From: Bacteroidales bacterium UBA3844
GTDB lineage: Bacteria; Bacteroidota; Bacteroidia; Bacteroidales; Paludibacteraceae
Reading direction: 5' to 3'
Length of the DNA stretch: 52,807 nucleotides
Assembly (NCBI GenBank): GCA_002392915.1
Contig: DGHQ01000039.1
Location: forward strand, 1 to 52,807
The position numbers and the translations under genes were made by a program. The first letter of the stretch is position 1. Each line of letters begins with the position of its first letter. The notes under the pieces were generated by a model. It did not search any database and had not been told where the DNA came from. It saw nothing but the letters and a program-made list of their open reading frames with translations. Shown in pieces: positions 1-9,080 of the stretch.

Positions 1-83
1 GAGGACGAGATTCGAACTCGTGGTACGGTTGCCCGTACGTCAGTTTAGCAAACTGGTGGTTTCAGCCACTCACCCACCTCACC
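1..83 (-). tRNA. tRNA-Ser (anticodon GCT), 3' end cut by window edge
   Basis: Read on the minus strand, the 5' acceptor arm is GGTGAGG at 83-77, followed by TG and a D-arm. The anticodon loop is TTGCTAA, giving anticodon GCT (serine, AGC/AGU codons). A long variable arm (CGTACGG..CCGTAC) is characteristic of class II tRNAs such as tRNA-Ser. The T-arm is ACGAG/TTCGAAT/CTCGT. The 3' acceptor strand begins CCTC at the window start, so the last three acceptor bases, the discriminator base and the CCA position lie outside. The first anticodon-stem pair appears mismatched (C-A). Confidence 0.9.
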
Positions 84-268
84 AATCCTCGGTGTTATTC
101 CCGATTGCGAGTGCAAAGGTAGTATATTTTTCTTTAACCGCAAACTTTCATATTGCTTTTTTTACAAATTTATCAAAAGTCACTATAAATCAACATAAAG
201 GATGGAAGATTAAGGATGGATGGTTGATGATGGAAGATCAGAACCTCAACCATTAATCCACAACCAAA

Positions 269-300
269 TTTGCATGGCACCTCATTTTTGGATACTTTTG
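269..300 (+). promoter_or_regulatory. Bacteroidota-type promoter of the symporter gene
   Basis: A TTTG at 269-272 is separated by 20 bases from TACTTTTG at 293-300. This matches the Bacteroidota housekeeping-sigma form TTTG-N(17-23)-TAnnTTTG. Transcription would begin near 307, just upstream of the ATG at 330. Confidence 0.7.
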
Positions 301-329
301 CACAAAATTCATCAAGATAAAATTCAAAA

Positions 330-1721
330 ATGAAAGAGGCGTCTTCCAATCGCGAACTACTATCATCACGTCTTGGCTTCATTCTTGTCGCCGCTGGTTG
401 TGCCATCGGCATTGGCAACGTGTGGAAATTCCCATACATCACAGGAATGAGCGGAGGCGGAATTTTCGTATTAATCTACTTTATATTCCTGCTTTTGCTA
501 GGAATTCCCATTCTTTGTATGGAACTTGGAGTTGGGCGAGCATCGCGTCTTTCCCCTATAAAGGCATTCAAAAGTCTTGAGCCCGAAGGCACAAAATGGC
601 ATCTTCAAGGATGGGTGTCGCTGATAGGATGCTACTTACTTATGATGTTCTACACGACTGTGGCAGGATGGATGCTACACTACATCTTTTCCACAGCGAA
701 AGGCACATTCGCCGGTGAGATGCCATCCGGATACGTCGCAGAACAATTCAACGCCCTCCTCAACGACCCTTCTACCATGTGTTTGTGGATGGTGCTCGTG
801 GTATTGCTCGGATGCATCACCGTAGGCTACGGACTCATAAAGGGATTGGAACGAATATCGAAAACACTCATGCTGATTCTGCTTGCAATCATGGTCGTGC
901 TTGCGATAAACAGTGTATCACTCAACAATGGAAAGGCTGGTCTAGAATTCTACCTCGTCCCTAATTTCGATCGTATGAGGCAGGTTGGCATCTTCAACGT
1001 TATTTATAATGCGATGTCTCACGCTTTCTTCACCCTGAGCATCGGTATCGGATCAATGGCAATCTTCGGAAGCTACATGAAGAAAACGAATACAATTCTA
1101 AAAGAGGGAATCACGATCGCTCTGCTCGACACCGCCGTCGCTCTAGTCGCAGGTCTGATCATTTTTCCTGCTTGTTTTGCCTATAGGATTGAGCCTAATG
1201 CTGGTCCTGGACTTTTATTCGTCACCCTGCCGGAGGTGTTCAACCGTATGCCATGGGGACAATTCTGGGGCGCGATGTTCTTCATTTTCATGTCATTCGC
1301 ATCGTTGTCTACGGTGTTCGCCGTATTTGAAAACATCATCACATGCTGCTCCGAGCAGTTTGGCTGGACACGTAAACGCTCGGCTTTCTACAACTTCTTC
1401 ATTATCACTATTCTTTCTGTGCCATGTGTATTGGGATTCAGTGAGTGGACATGGGATTGGTTGAAGGTTTTCGGGGGTACAATACTCGACTTTGAGGATT
1501 TCATCGTTTCATATTGCGCTCTTCCTTTGGGAGGAATGGTGTTCTGCATCTTCTGCACAAGCAGATACGGATGGGGAATAAAAGGATTCTACGAAGAAGC
1601 CAACACAGGTGACGGAGCGCAATTCAAGCCTTGGATGCGTGGTTATCTCACATACATCCTGCCACTAATAGTTCTGGCTGTGTTTGTGCTTGGAATATGC
1701 GATAAATTTGGAATGCTATAA
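330..1721 (+). CDS. Sodium:neurotransmitter symporter (SNF/NSS) family transporter
   Basis: A 463-residue polytopic inner-membrane protein. The first membrane segment carries GCAIGIGNVWKFPY, the hallmark of the LeuT/MhsT-type sodium-coupled symporters, with the unwound Gly/Asn region that binds sodium and substrate. Long hydrophobic segments repeat through to the C-terminus, as expected for 11-12 helices, and the length is usual for bacterial members. Family knowledge suggests sodium-driven uptake of an amino acid; the actual substrate cannot be read from the sequence. A promoter lies about 30 bp upstream, and the gene ends at a shared inverted repeat facing convergent mltG, so it is probably monocistronic. 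Confidence 0.93.
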   Translation: MKEASSNRELLSSRLGFILVAAGCAIGIGNVWKFPYITGMSGGGIFVLIYFIFLLLLGIPILCMELGVGRASRLSPIKAFKSLEPEGTKWHLQGWVSLIGCYLLMMFYTTVAGWMLHYIFSTAKGTFAGEMPSGYVAEQFNALLNDPSTMCLWMVLVVLLGCITVGYGLIKGLERISKTLMLILLAIMVVLAINSVSLNNGKAGLEFYLVPNFDRMRQVGIFNVIYNAMSHAFFTLSIGIGSMAIFGSYMKKTNTILKEGITIALLDTAVALVAGLIIFPACFAYRIEPNAGPGLLFVTLPEVFNRMPWGQFWGAMFFIFMSFASLSTVFAVFENIITCCSEQFGWTRKRSAFYNFFIITILSVPCVLGFSEWTWDWLKVFGGTILDFEDFIVSYCALPLGGMVFCIFCTSRYGWGIKGFYEEANTGDGAQFKPWMRGYLTYILPLIVLAVFVLGICDKFGML

Positions 1722-1722
1722 A

Positions 1723-1766
1723 ATTCATAGTGCGTAATTCTCAATTGAAAACTACGCACTATGAAT
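1723..1766. terminator. Inverted repeat between convergent genes, likely bidirectional terminator
   Basis: A perfect 14-bp inverted repeat (ATTCATAGTGCGTA at 1723-1736, complement at 1753-1766) with a 16-nt loop sits between the stop of the symporter gene and the stop of mltG. A-rich and T-rich flanks follow on both sides. It could equally be a small dispersed palindromic repeat. Confidence 0.65.
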
Positions 1767-1774
1767 TATGAATT

Positions 1775-2830
1775 TTATTTGATTCTTCTCCTGTTTAGAG
1801 CCTTATGGTATTTCTTTGCATTTTCCTGATGGTCGTCAAATGATTTTGCAAAGTTGTGAGTGCCGTCGAAACGCTCGCTCGCGCACATATAGATATAATC
1901 GTGATGATCGTAGTTGAGCACCGCATCTATAGCATTCATAGACGGAATACGGATCGGGCCAGGTGGCAACCCTTCATATTTATATGTATTATATGGGGAA
2001 TCGACCTCCAAATGTACACCTCTGATACGACGTATACTGAAATCACCTACTGCGAACTTTACCGTCGGATCCGCCTGCAACAGCATTCCTTTATGTAGAC
2101 GGTTGAGATAAAGTCCGGCAACAATCGGCTGCTCCTTCACACTCTTTGTCTCCTCCTCCACTATCGCCGCCAAAGTCGACACTTCAACCTGGGTCAAATT
2201 AGCGTCGGCACATTTCTTTATGCGATCCTCATTCCAGAACTTGTCGTATTCCTTCTTCATCTTATCAAGCAGATCTTGGGCGGAAATTGTCCAATACACC
2301 TGATATGTGTTAGGGATGAACATTGCGACAGAAGTTTTGGAATTAAGATTATATTTCGCCATTGCGTCGTCGCTATTCAAAAGAGAATAAATATCATCAT
2401 AAGTAAGCATCAACGCTTCGTCGAAACGCTTGCAAAGTTGCTCCTTTGTACGGATATTATTAAAAGTGAGATTCATAGGAGCCTGACGCCCCTTTTTCAG
2501 ATTATTCACAAGCTGCACATTGCTCATTTGATTCACAAGCTCATATCTTCCTGGCACAATATTCGACGGATAATCCTGATACTCCGCAATCTTTTTAAAC
2601 GATGCGATATCCTTCACATTACCTGTCGAATCCAGACGTGCGACTACCTTGTCGAAATTATCAGTCGGATAGACGTAGAGGAACCTTGCCTTATCATTAT
2701 TGATGTAGATATTCGGAAGCATAGTGCTTGAATATGCGATGTAACCCACGATACCGACTACAACAACAAGCAAAACCACCAATATAGTAACGATCTTGCC
2801 GACACCACTCTTTTTCTTCTTCTTTACCAT
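1775..2830 (-). CDS. mltG: Endolytic murein transglycosylase MltG (YceG-like)
   Basis: A 351-residue membrane-anchored enzyme that cleaves nascent glycan strands and is thought to set peptidoglycan strand length. The N-terminus has a lysine-rich cytoplasmic stretch (MVKKKKKSG) and one transmembrane helix. The C-terminal catalytic domain has AAIVEEET, with E225 aligned to the catalytic glutamate region, then NRL, LQADPTVKF, DSPYNTY and GLPPGPI, all typical of MltG. The ATG at 2830 was chosen over in-frame 2869 because a promoter (TACTTTTG on the minus strand, 2864-2857) would put the transcript start near 2850. Convergent with the symporter gene. Confidence 0.93.
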   Translation of the reverse strand: MVKKKKKSGVGKIVTILVVLLVVVVGIVGYIAYSSTMLPNIYINNDKARFLYVYPTDNFDKVVARLDSTGNVKDIASFKKIAEYQDYPSNIVPGRYELVNQMSNVQLVNNLKKGRQAPMNLTFNNIRTKEQLCKRFDEALMLTYDDIYSLLNSDDAMAKYNLNSKTSVAMFIPNTYQVYWTISAQDLLDKMKKEYDKFWNEDRIKKCADANLTQVEVSTLAAIVEEETKSVKEQPIVAGLYLNRLHKGMLLQADPTVKFAVGDFSIRRIRGVHLEVDSPYNTYKYEGLPPGPIRIPSMNAIDAVLNYDHHDYIYMCASERFDGTHNFAKSFDDHQENAKKYHKALNRRRIK

Positions 2831-2856
2831 CTGTGTTTTTTCATTTATTAGAATTT

Positions 2857-2887
2857 CAAAAGTAGGCAATTAATTTCAAATGACAAA
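2857..2887 (-). promoter_or_regulatory. Promoter of mltG
   Basis: On the minus strand a TTTG (2887-2884) is followed after 19 bases by TACTTTTG (2864-2857). It fits the Bacteroidota consensus well and decides the mltG start codon at 2830. Confidence 0.65.
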
Positions 2888-3223
2888 TTTTTGTGCTGAT
2901 TTTAACAGCGACACACCATGAGATATGACTTTACAAAAAGTCACAAAGATATTCCACAAACGAGTTTTTTGCCCATCTAAAATCAATCCACCCTAAAATA
3001 TCAGAGAAAAATACTTTTTCAACAATACTAAAAAATTGTTAAAAAAAAGTAACATAATCATTAGCCAACTACTGATTTTTGTCTTAATTTTGCGCCGATT
3101 TTACAACTTGATTAATGCGCATTAAGGCTTAGATGCCTATTGTAAATTCAAAAAATTAACCAGTTTTCATGGATCGCGAAAATTCATGAAAGCATAACTT
3201 ATCAATTTTATTTCACAAAAAAA
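2888..3223. other. Intergenic region with divergent promoters and a structured leader
   Basis: No protein gene was seen. A TAATTTTG box at 3085-3092 could start transcription of the downstream gene, leaving a leader of about 125 nt. That leader contains a perfect 14-bp palindrome (TTAATGCGCATTAA, 3112-3125) and a second inverted repeat (TTTCATG..CATGAAA) close to the start codon. No known riboswitch was recognised. Confidence 0.4.
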
Positions 3224-4012
3224 ATGAAAAAAGTCATTTTATCAGTTTTCGCATTTATTGCGACATCAAGCATCGTTTGTTCTCAAAGTTTTGAGAAAGG
3301 TTCTAACGGTTTGTACCTTAAGTCTCCTTACACATTATCTTTAGGAGCGACATCTTCAAGCACAACTCTTTTCAACGCAGAGATTACAGATGAAAAGTTT
3401 GATTATTTCCTAAGCTTCAAGAACAATTTGCGTGACAGTGGCAATGAAAATGTCATGACAGTTTCGAACGATGGAAAAATCACATTGACCGGAGTAAATG
3501 CGGGACTCGATTTATGGCAATACGATGGCAGTTTCTCAAATGGAATGGCAGCCCATCTTTATATAGATTACATTAAAGGCACAGGATACACCATTTCAAC
3601 CCTTGGCGGAGGACGTTTGGTCGACATGTATTACAAAGCCAGCACACACAATTTCGAAGGAAACTTGGCTGTTGACGGAAAGATTGAGTGTAAGGGTGAA
3701 TTCAAGGTTGCAGAAGTCAAGACAGACAACGTAATCACAAAGGACATCAAGATCAACATGAACGACGTTGCTGATTATGTTTTCGAGAACGACTATGATC
3801 TTAAGGATTTGTCTGAGGTAGAGAGCTATGTCAACGAGAACAAGCACCTGCCAGGTGTGCCTTCAGCAGCAGAGATCGAAGCAAATGGAGTCAGTGTATC
3901 AAAGATGACTAACATCTTGTTGGAGAAGGTCGAGGAATTGACACTTCACATGATTCAGTTGAAAAAAGAGAACGAGGCTTTGAAAGCAGAAGTTGAATCA
4001 CTAAAGAAGTAA
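3224..4012 (+). CDS. Secreted protein with C-terminal tail-fibre-like region and coiled coil
   Basis: A 262-residue protein with a clear signal peptide (MKKVILSVFAFIATSSIVCSQ). The middle is rich in short beta-type repeats (NLAVDGKIECKGEFKVAEVK). The C-terminus has DVADYVFENDYDLKDL..HLPGVPSAAEI, a segment I recognise from Bacteroidota tail-fibre-like exported proteins, followed by a leucine-rich coiled coil (about residues 225-262) ending ESLKK. The coiled coil suggests a trimeric surface or secreted fibre. No T9SS tail is visible. The C25 protease gene begins 48 bp downstream with no obvious promoter between, so the two may be co-expressed. Function unknown. Confidence 0.75.
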   Translation: MKKVILSVFAFIATSSIVCSQSFEKGSNGLYLKSPYTLSLGATSSSTTLFNAEITDEKFDYFLSFKNNLRDSGNENVMTVSNDGKITLTGVNAGLDLWQYDGSFSNGMAAHLYIDYIKGTGYTISTLGGGRLVDMYYKASTHNFEGNLAVDGKIECKGEFKVAEVKTDNVITKDIKINMNDVADYVFENDYDLKDLSEVESYVNENKHLPGVPSAAEIEANGVSVSKMTNILLEKVEELTLHMIQLKKENEALKAEVESLKK

Positions 4013-4060
4013 TTGGATTTATCTCAATTTTTCAATTCAATAAATTAAAATTTTTTAGTG

Positions 4061-6919
4061 ATGAAGTATTCTTTATTAAGCATATTATTGTTCTTTGTCA
4101 CTTCTCTTTACGCCACACACTACTCCTACACTGATGGTGTAGTGGAAAATGGAGATTTCGAGGTGTCTCGAGAAGTAAAACAAGGAAGCAATTATATAGA
4201 TGTCACCTACAGATTTGGTGGATTCTCTGTTGAGAAAACGACTATTGACAATCAAGAATTCCATACAATAAGTATCAATAGTGTGCCTGTATTTGGAGAG
4301 AAAGGAGATCCAGAACTACCTACCATTACAGATTTGTTGAGTGTCGCATCATCTAATGTGAAAGTTGAGGTTGTCAATCAAACATTCAAGGAATATAAGA
4401 CATTCTATATCGCGCCATCAAAAGGAGCGATATGTCAATCAGAAACTGGAGAGTCAGATTCTTTGGTATTCTCTGATGTATACAATAAGAATGCATATTT
4501 TCCAGAAAGTGGAGCGAAAATATTGGCTGTTCAATCATATAGATCATATCCTTTTGCATCAGTCAAACTAAATCCAATTCTATTCAATCCTGTAACAAAA
4601 ACCATAAAGTGCTATACAGAAATAACGTATCGTCTTTCTTGGAATAAAAGTGATTTCCATTCGGAGGCTGCTATTACAGGAGATGAAAATCTACCTCTTA
4701 ATTATAAGAGGATGCCTTCATTGCTAAGAGGTGTAGTAGCAGACTATGTGCCATCTAATGACGCTACTGAATCTGCATCTTTAAGAGCAGGAAATGCCAC
4801 TTTGTCAAAAGAACACGCCGACTATTTGATTGTAACGACAAACAAATTTTTGCCAGCTGTTGAGAAGTTCAAGAAATGGAAATCAAAACTTGGCTATAAA
4901 TGTAAAGTCATATCAAAGGATGATTGGGCTTATTCTCCTAATGATGTAAGACAGGCTATAAGGGCAGCATACACAGCAAACGAAAAGCCGGAGTACTTGT
5001 TGATTGTCGGTGACATTGATGATGTCCCAGCCTACCTAGAGGACTATACTGGTGAATTATCTTCCCCAAATATGGGTTCCTATGCTTCTTCTTACCAAAG
5101 TAAATATGGCAGTTGGGCAACCGATTTGAAATACGTATGTATGGATGGAGCGGACGACTACACAGCAGATATGGCAAGAGGTCGTATTCCTGTAAGCACA
5201 TTAGACCAAGCCAATGTTGTTTTTAATAAAATCATCAAGTACGAACAGAACCCTGTATTAGATGATGACTTCTACAACACTGGAACACATTGTGCTTATT
5301 TTCAAGACTACTATATTAAAAATAACAAAATGTATCCTGATAATGGAATAGAAGACCGTCGTTTTGTATTAACTAGTGAGGAAATCCGTAACTACATGAT
5401 GGGATGGCACAAAAACATCAATCGTGTTTATACAGCAGAAGACTGGGGGGCACAAGGATATGGCACAGAATACGAACCTCACTATTACAGTAATTTAGCC
5501 AGATACTCTAATGGTGCAAAATTGCCATCCGACCTTTATGGATATGGTCAAATATGGAAAGGAACGACATCAGATGTGACTGGTTTCATAAATAAAGGAT
5601 CTTTTTATGTTTTACACAGAGATCACGGAAGTTATAATGGTTGGGGAGATCCTAAGTTTTACATTTCAGATGTTGAAGAATTAACAAATGGAGATAAAAC
5701 TCCAGTGGTATTCAGTCTTAACTGTTTGACAGGAGGATTCCAAAAAAATTGTTTCTGCGAGGCATTCCTTCAAAACCCCAAAGGTGGTGCAGTAGGTATC
5801 TTTGGTGCAACAGCATTAAGCATTTCTGGTCCAAACGATGGTTTTGCCATCGGTATGTTTGATGCCATGTTCCCAAATCCAGGAGTCACAACAACTTGGG
5901 CTAACGGAAGAACATACAAGCCATCAGATTTGGAGCCAGTCTACAATATGGGACATGTAATGAACAAAGGTTTGCTTATGATGCCTCAAATATATGCAAA
6001 TGATATAAAAGAAATCAAGTACACAAACCATATCTTCCATTGGTTTGGTGATCCTAGTATGGAGCTACGTACTGAAGTGCCCGCATGTCTGGATGCAATT
6101 GTAACAAAAACTGGAACGACAGTAAAGGTGACCACTCCTATCAAGGATTGCCGTATATCTCTATGTAGCACAGACGACGCAGGAGACACTTACGTACAGT
6201 CATTTGATGGGGTTTCTGAAGCATCTTTCGAGGGTATAGATTTCAACTATGCTGTAACCGTTTACAAGCACAACTATGTTCCATTTGTTTATGACGGCAG
6301 CAGTTCTGCTGTTAATTGCTTTGTCAACAATTCTGACGCTGTAACTTATATACAAAATAAGACTTACTCAGCAAATGAGGATGTGAAAGCAAATACTATT
6401 GTTGCAGGTAATTCCGTAACAAGACAAACAACAGCGGGAGACGTATTAGTAAACAATGTAAATGTTAATTACTACGCGACAGAGTATATTGAATTCAAAT
6501 CCGGATTTACAGTATCAAACGACAAATCTAGTGGAATTTTTGTTGCAAAAACTGGAGGTACATCATGTTCATTCAGTAAAGATGCTCCATTCTCATCTTA
6601 TTCGGCTGTTGAAACAGAAGCTCCTGAATACAATGAATCTAATAACTCAAATGATGTTGATATCAAAGAAGTTAACGATCCATTGACTGGAAACAATAAT
6701 CTTTCTTCAATTGACATAAAGACATATGTTAAAAATGGTGAGATTTTTGTTGTCTTGGGCGATTTGAATGCAAATGTTATCATATCTGATGTATCAGGTA
6801 AACAAATTGCATCAAAACAAGGAAACAACACACTTCGTTTCTCTGTCAATAAAGGTGCTTATGTTGTAACTGTTCAACTAGCAAATGGAAATTTCTCAGA
6901 AAAGATAGTGGTCGATTAA
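4061..6919 (+). CDS. Gingipain-family (C25) cysteine protease with T9SS type A sorting domain
   Basis: A 952-residue secreted protease. It has a signal peptide (KYSLLSILLFFVTSLYA), a pro-region of about 220 residues, a C25 catalytic domain and a C-terminal beta-sandwich. The catalytic pair is visible: H522 in HRDHGSY and C555 in SLNCLTGG. Their spacing of 33 residues equals that of His and Cys in Porphyromonas RgpB. The last 70 or so residues (from IDIKTYVKNGE to FSEKIVVD) have the form of the T9SS type A signal, so the protein is expected to cross the outer membrane and be surface-attached or released. ATG 4061 is preferred to GTG 4058. Substrate specificity (Arg or Lys) cannot be told. Confidence 0.9.
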   Translation: MKYSLLSILLFFVTSLYATHYSYTDGVVENGDFEVSREVKQGSNYIDVTYRFGGFSVEKTTIDNQEFHTISINSVPVFGEKGDPELPTITDLLSVASSNVKVEVVNQTFKEYKTFYIAPSKGAICQSETGESDSLVFSDVYNKNAYFPESGAKILAVQSYRSYPFASVKLNPILFNPVTKTIKCYTEITYRLSWNKSDFHSEAAITGDENLPLNYKRMPSLLRGVVADYVPSNDATESASLRAGNATLSKEHADYLIVTTNKFLPAVEKFKKWKSKLGYKCKVISKDDWAYSPNDVRQAIRAAYTANEKPEYLLIVGDIDDVPAYLEDYTGELSSPNMGSYASSYQSKYGSWATDLKYVCMDGADDYTADMARGRIPVSTLDQANVVFNKIIKYEQNPVLDDDFYNTGTHCAYFQDYYIKNNKMYPDNGIEDRRFVLTSEEIRNYMMGWHKNINRVYTAEDWGAQGYGTEYEPHYYSNLARYSNGAKLPSDLYGYGQIWKGTTSDVTGFINKGSFYVLHRDHGSYNGWGDPKFYISDVEELTNGDKTPVVFSLNCLTGGFQKNCFCEAFLQNPKGGAVGIFGATALSISGPNDGFAIGMFDAMFPNPGVTTTWANGRTYKPSDLEPVYNMGHVMNKGLLMMPQIYANDIKEIKYTNHIFHWFGDPSMELRTEVPACLDAIVTKTGTTVKVTTPIKDCRISLCSTDDAGDTYVQSFDGVSEASFEGIDFNYAVTVYKHNYVPFVYDGSSSAVNCFVNNSDAVTYIQNKTYSANEDVKANTIVAGNSVTRQTTAGDVLVNNVNVNYYATEYIEFKSGFTVSNDKSSGIFVAKTGGTSCSFSKDAPFSSYSAVETEAPEYNESNNSNDVDIKEVNDPLTGNNNLSSIDIKTYVKNGEIFVVLGDLNANVIISDVSGKQIASKQGNNTLRFSVNKGAYVVTVQLANGNFSEKIVVD

Positions 6920-6985
6920 ACATAGAATCCATTTTGCAATAACCTATATTTTTATACATATTGGTTATTTGACTATCTATTATCT

Positions 6986-7027
6986 GGAGGTATGGGTACA
7001 CTTAAGTATTCATACCTCCTTTGTTTT
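6986..7027 (+). terminator. Terminator of the C25 protease gene
   Basis: GGAGGTATG (6986-6994) pairs with CATACCTCC (7011-7019), followed by a T-rich tract (TTTGTTTTTAT). Confidence 0.75.
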
Positions 7028-7293
7028 TATATTTGTTTCTGTATACAAAATATCTTGCTCTACCTGTTATATTCAAGTAGTTTTAACTCCATAAATCAAC
7101 GGGACAGTATCCGAGCATAACAAACTTGAATATTATCATACTTCTTTACAAAATGTATACTCAATGTACAAGAAAAACAATAATTTAACAAAACTGTGCA
7201 TTGCTTTTGCACAGCCTTTTTGTAAATTAGCAAAAAGGAAGACAGAAGTCGTTTATTACAACGATCAGTGTGCAACCGTAAAAAACTTCAAGT
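7028..7293. other. Intergenic region before the WYL regulator
   Basis: No protein gene seen. A second terminator-like hairpin (CTGTGCA 7194-7200, TGCACAG 7208-7214, then CCTTTTT) lies 80 bp before the WYL gene. What it terminates is unclear; it could close a small transcript or act as an attenuator. Confidence 0.35.
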
Positions 7294-8205
7294 ATGGCTG
7301 TTAATCAAACAAATAAGATAGTTTGGCTTGTTGATACCATCCATAAGGCAGGTAAGATTTCGTTCGTCGATTTGAATCAAAAATGGAAGGAGAACGAGCT
7401 GATGAGCGACGGGATTGACCTGTCTAAACGCACTCTGCATAAGTGGATCGACGTGATTTCCGACACATTCGGTATCACTGTGTCCAACGAAGGACGTGGT
7501 GAATACCGCTACTATCTAGAGAATCCAGAGGATCTGCATAATGGAAGTATGGAACGATGGCTATTCAGCACCAATAGTGTGAGCAATGCGTTGATAGAGA
7601 ACAGGTGTCTTCACAACCGCATCGTACTAGAAAATGTACCGTCGGGATTGCATCACCTGGAAAACATCATGGAAGCGATGAAACACAACAGACGGTTACG
7701 CATCGTCTATCATGACTATTTCGGAAACACTGATTCGTTGCTCATCGTCGAGCCTTATATTCTCAGATTGTGGCATCAGCGCTGGTACGTCGTCGCCAAC
7801 GCATTGAATACAAGAAATGTACGCAGGTTCTGCCTCGACCGCATTCTTGAATTAAGTATCATGAATGAGGCGTTTGAGATGCCAGACGATTTCTCAGCAG
7901 AGGAGTTTTTCAGAGACTGCTATGGAGTGATGAGTGACGAAGGAGGACCAGATGTCACCCGTGTCCGACTGAAAGCATCAGCCTTCCAAGCCAACTATAT
8001 CAGAGTTCTTCCGCTTCATGAGAGTCAAAAAGAGATCGAACGAAATGACAGCTACAGCATCTTCGAACTCCACATCCGACCGACATACGACTTCTATCAG
8101 GAAGTGTTAAGGATGGGCACTCAAGTTGAGGTGTTGGAACCAAACAATATGAGGGAAGAACTCGCTAAGATGACAGGAATTATGAACAAGATGTATAACT
8201 ATTAA
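7294..8205 (+). CDS. WYL-domain transcriptional regulator
   Basis: A 303-residue protein with an N-terminal winged-helix-like region (residues 1-75; LVDTIHKAGKISFVDLNQKW, then RTLHKWIDVI) and a central WYL domain around residues 125-195. The domain motif is WHQRWYVVANALN (W164-Y165-V166), followed by RRFCLDRI, the ligand-binding arginine region. A C-terminal WCX-like extension follows. WYL regulators bind nucleic-acid-type ligands and often control defence or DNA-damage genes. The UDG-like gene starts 12 bp after its stop, suggesting a two-gene operon under its control. Confidence 0.85.
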   Translation: MAVNQTNKIVWLVDTIHKAGKISFVDLNQKWKENELMSDGIDLSKRTLHKWIDVISDTFGITVSNEGRGEYRYYLENPEDLHNGSMERWLFSTNSVSNALIENRCLHNRIVLENVPSGLHHLENIMEAMKHNRRLRIVYHDYFGNTDSLLIVEPYILRLWHQRWYVVANALNTRNVRRFCLDRILELSIMNEAFEMPDDFSAEEFFRDCYGVMSDEGGPDVTRVRLKASAFQANYIRVLPLHESQKEIERNDSYSIFELHIRPTYDFYQEVLRMGTQVEVLEPNNMREELAKMTGIMNKMYNY

Positions 8206-8217
8206 AAAACTTATATT

Positions 8218-8982
8218 ATGGATATCGAAAACAAAATAAAAACAATTTGGAGTGATAAGAACACAAAAAATGATTTGACCGATACAATTTTTGAAAGAGG
8301 ATGGTGTTATTGCAATGATGTACTTGAAGGTGAAAAGAAAATATTGCTTATAGGGTTCAATCCATCATTTAGAGAAGATGATGACCAAAAGTCTAATAGC
8401 TATAGTTTCAAAGACATCATGAATAACACAAGAAATAAAAGTGTTAATACCAAAGGATGTTGGGATCCATATTGGAATTCAATTAGCAACATGTTGTGTG
8501 ATACAAATGTCGATTTAAGAGGCATTACTTCTTACTGGGATATTTTTTCTTTTAGAGAAAAGAATCAAAGTGAGTTCAAAAAACAAATAATAAAGGAGAA
8601 TCCTTCTTCTTTTGTTATCAAACACATTCAACTTGCTCAAGAAATAATTGAAGAGATCAAACCCAAACTCATTATTGTTAAAAACAAGGAAGCGTGGGCA
8701 TACTTTGGCTATTTCTTTGGACGTGATGATTCTAATTTGAAAAAGGTACGATGGATGAACTATAAATATGAAGATATTGGAGATATTCCATGTGGAGAAA
8801 CCAGATATGAACTAAAAAGGATCATAGGAATACATGACGGATATGACCTGAATGCAATTCAGGGAGGACAAACTTCTATTTCTGGAGCAAAGGTTCTTTT
8901 TATGCCTCACATAAATCAATATATGAAAAAAGAAAATCGACCTTCTGCACAATGGTTAAAGGATATAATTGAAAAATACTAA
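8218..8982 (+). CDS. Uracil-DNA-glycosylase-superfamily-like protein
   Basis: A 254-residue soluble protein. Three points suggest the uracil-DNA glycosylase fold. KKILLIGFNPSFRED carries a GxNPS motif (G46-F47-N48-P49-S50), like motif 1 of Mug-type glycosylases. A buried strand KPKLIIVKNKEAW sits mid-protein. VLFMPHINQ near the C-terminus contains H231, in the position of the HPS-type motif. I cannot assign a named UDG family and the substrate is unknown. The base composition is AT-rich compared with the regulator. A terminator follows at 9010-9044. Alternatives are a base-excision enzyme, a modified-base sensor or a catalytically dead fold. Confidence 0.55.
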   Translation: MDIENKIKTIWSDKNTKNDLTDTIFERGWCYCNDVLEGEKKILLIGFNPSFREDDDQKSNSYSFKDIMNNTRNKSVNTKGCWDPYWNSISNMLCDTNVDLRGITSYWDIFSFREKNQSEFKKQIIKENPSSFVIKHIQLAQEIIEEIKPKLIIVKNKEAWAYFGYFFGRDDSNLKKVRWMNYKYEDIGDIPCGETRYELKRIIGIHDGYDLNAIQGGQTSISGAKVLFMPHINQYMKKENRPSAQWLKDIIEKY

Positions 8983-9009
8983 ATATCAATCTCATCCTCC
9001 ATCATCTTT

Positions 9010-9050
9010 AACAGGGTTGTGCACACACATTGCATAACCCTGTTTGATTT
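9010..9050 (+). terminator. Terminator after the UDG-like gene
   Basis: AACAGGGTT (9010-9018) pairs perfectly with AACCCTGTT (9036-9044), followed by TGATTTTTG. Confidence 0.7.
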
Positions 9051-9080
9051 TTGCACCAATAAACTTAAAAATTACACACT

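Noticed and set aside
198..245. Imprecise GGATGGAAGAT-type direct repeats before the symporter gene
   Set aside because: Short, degenerate and simple in composition; no clear unit or function.
7294..8205. The WYL regulator as the BrxR regulator of the BREX operon
   Set aside because: It lies 16 kb from the BREX operon with unrelated genes between and is closely followed by the UDG-like gene, so local control is more likely.
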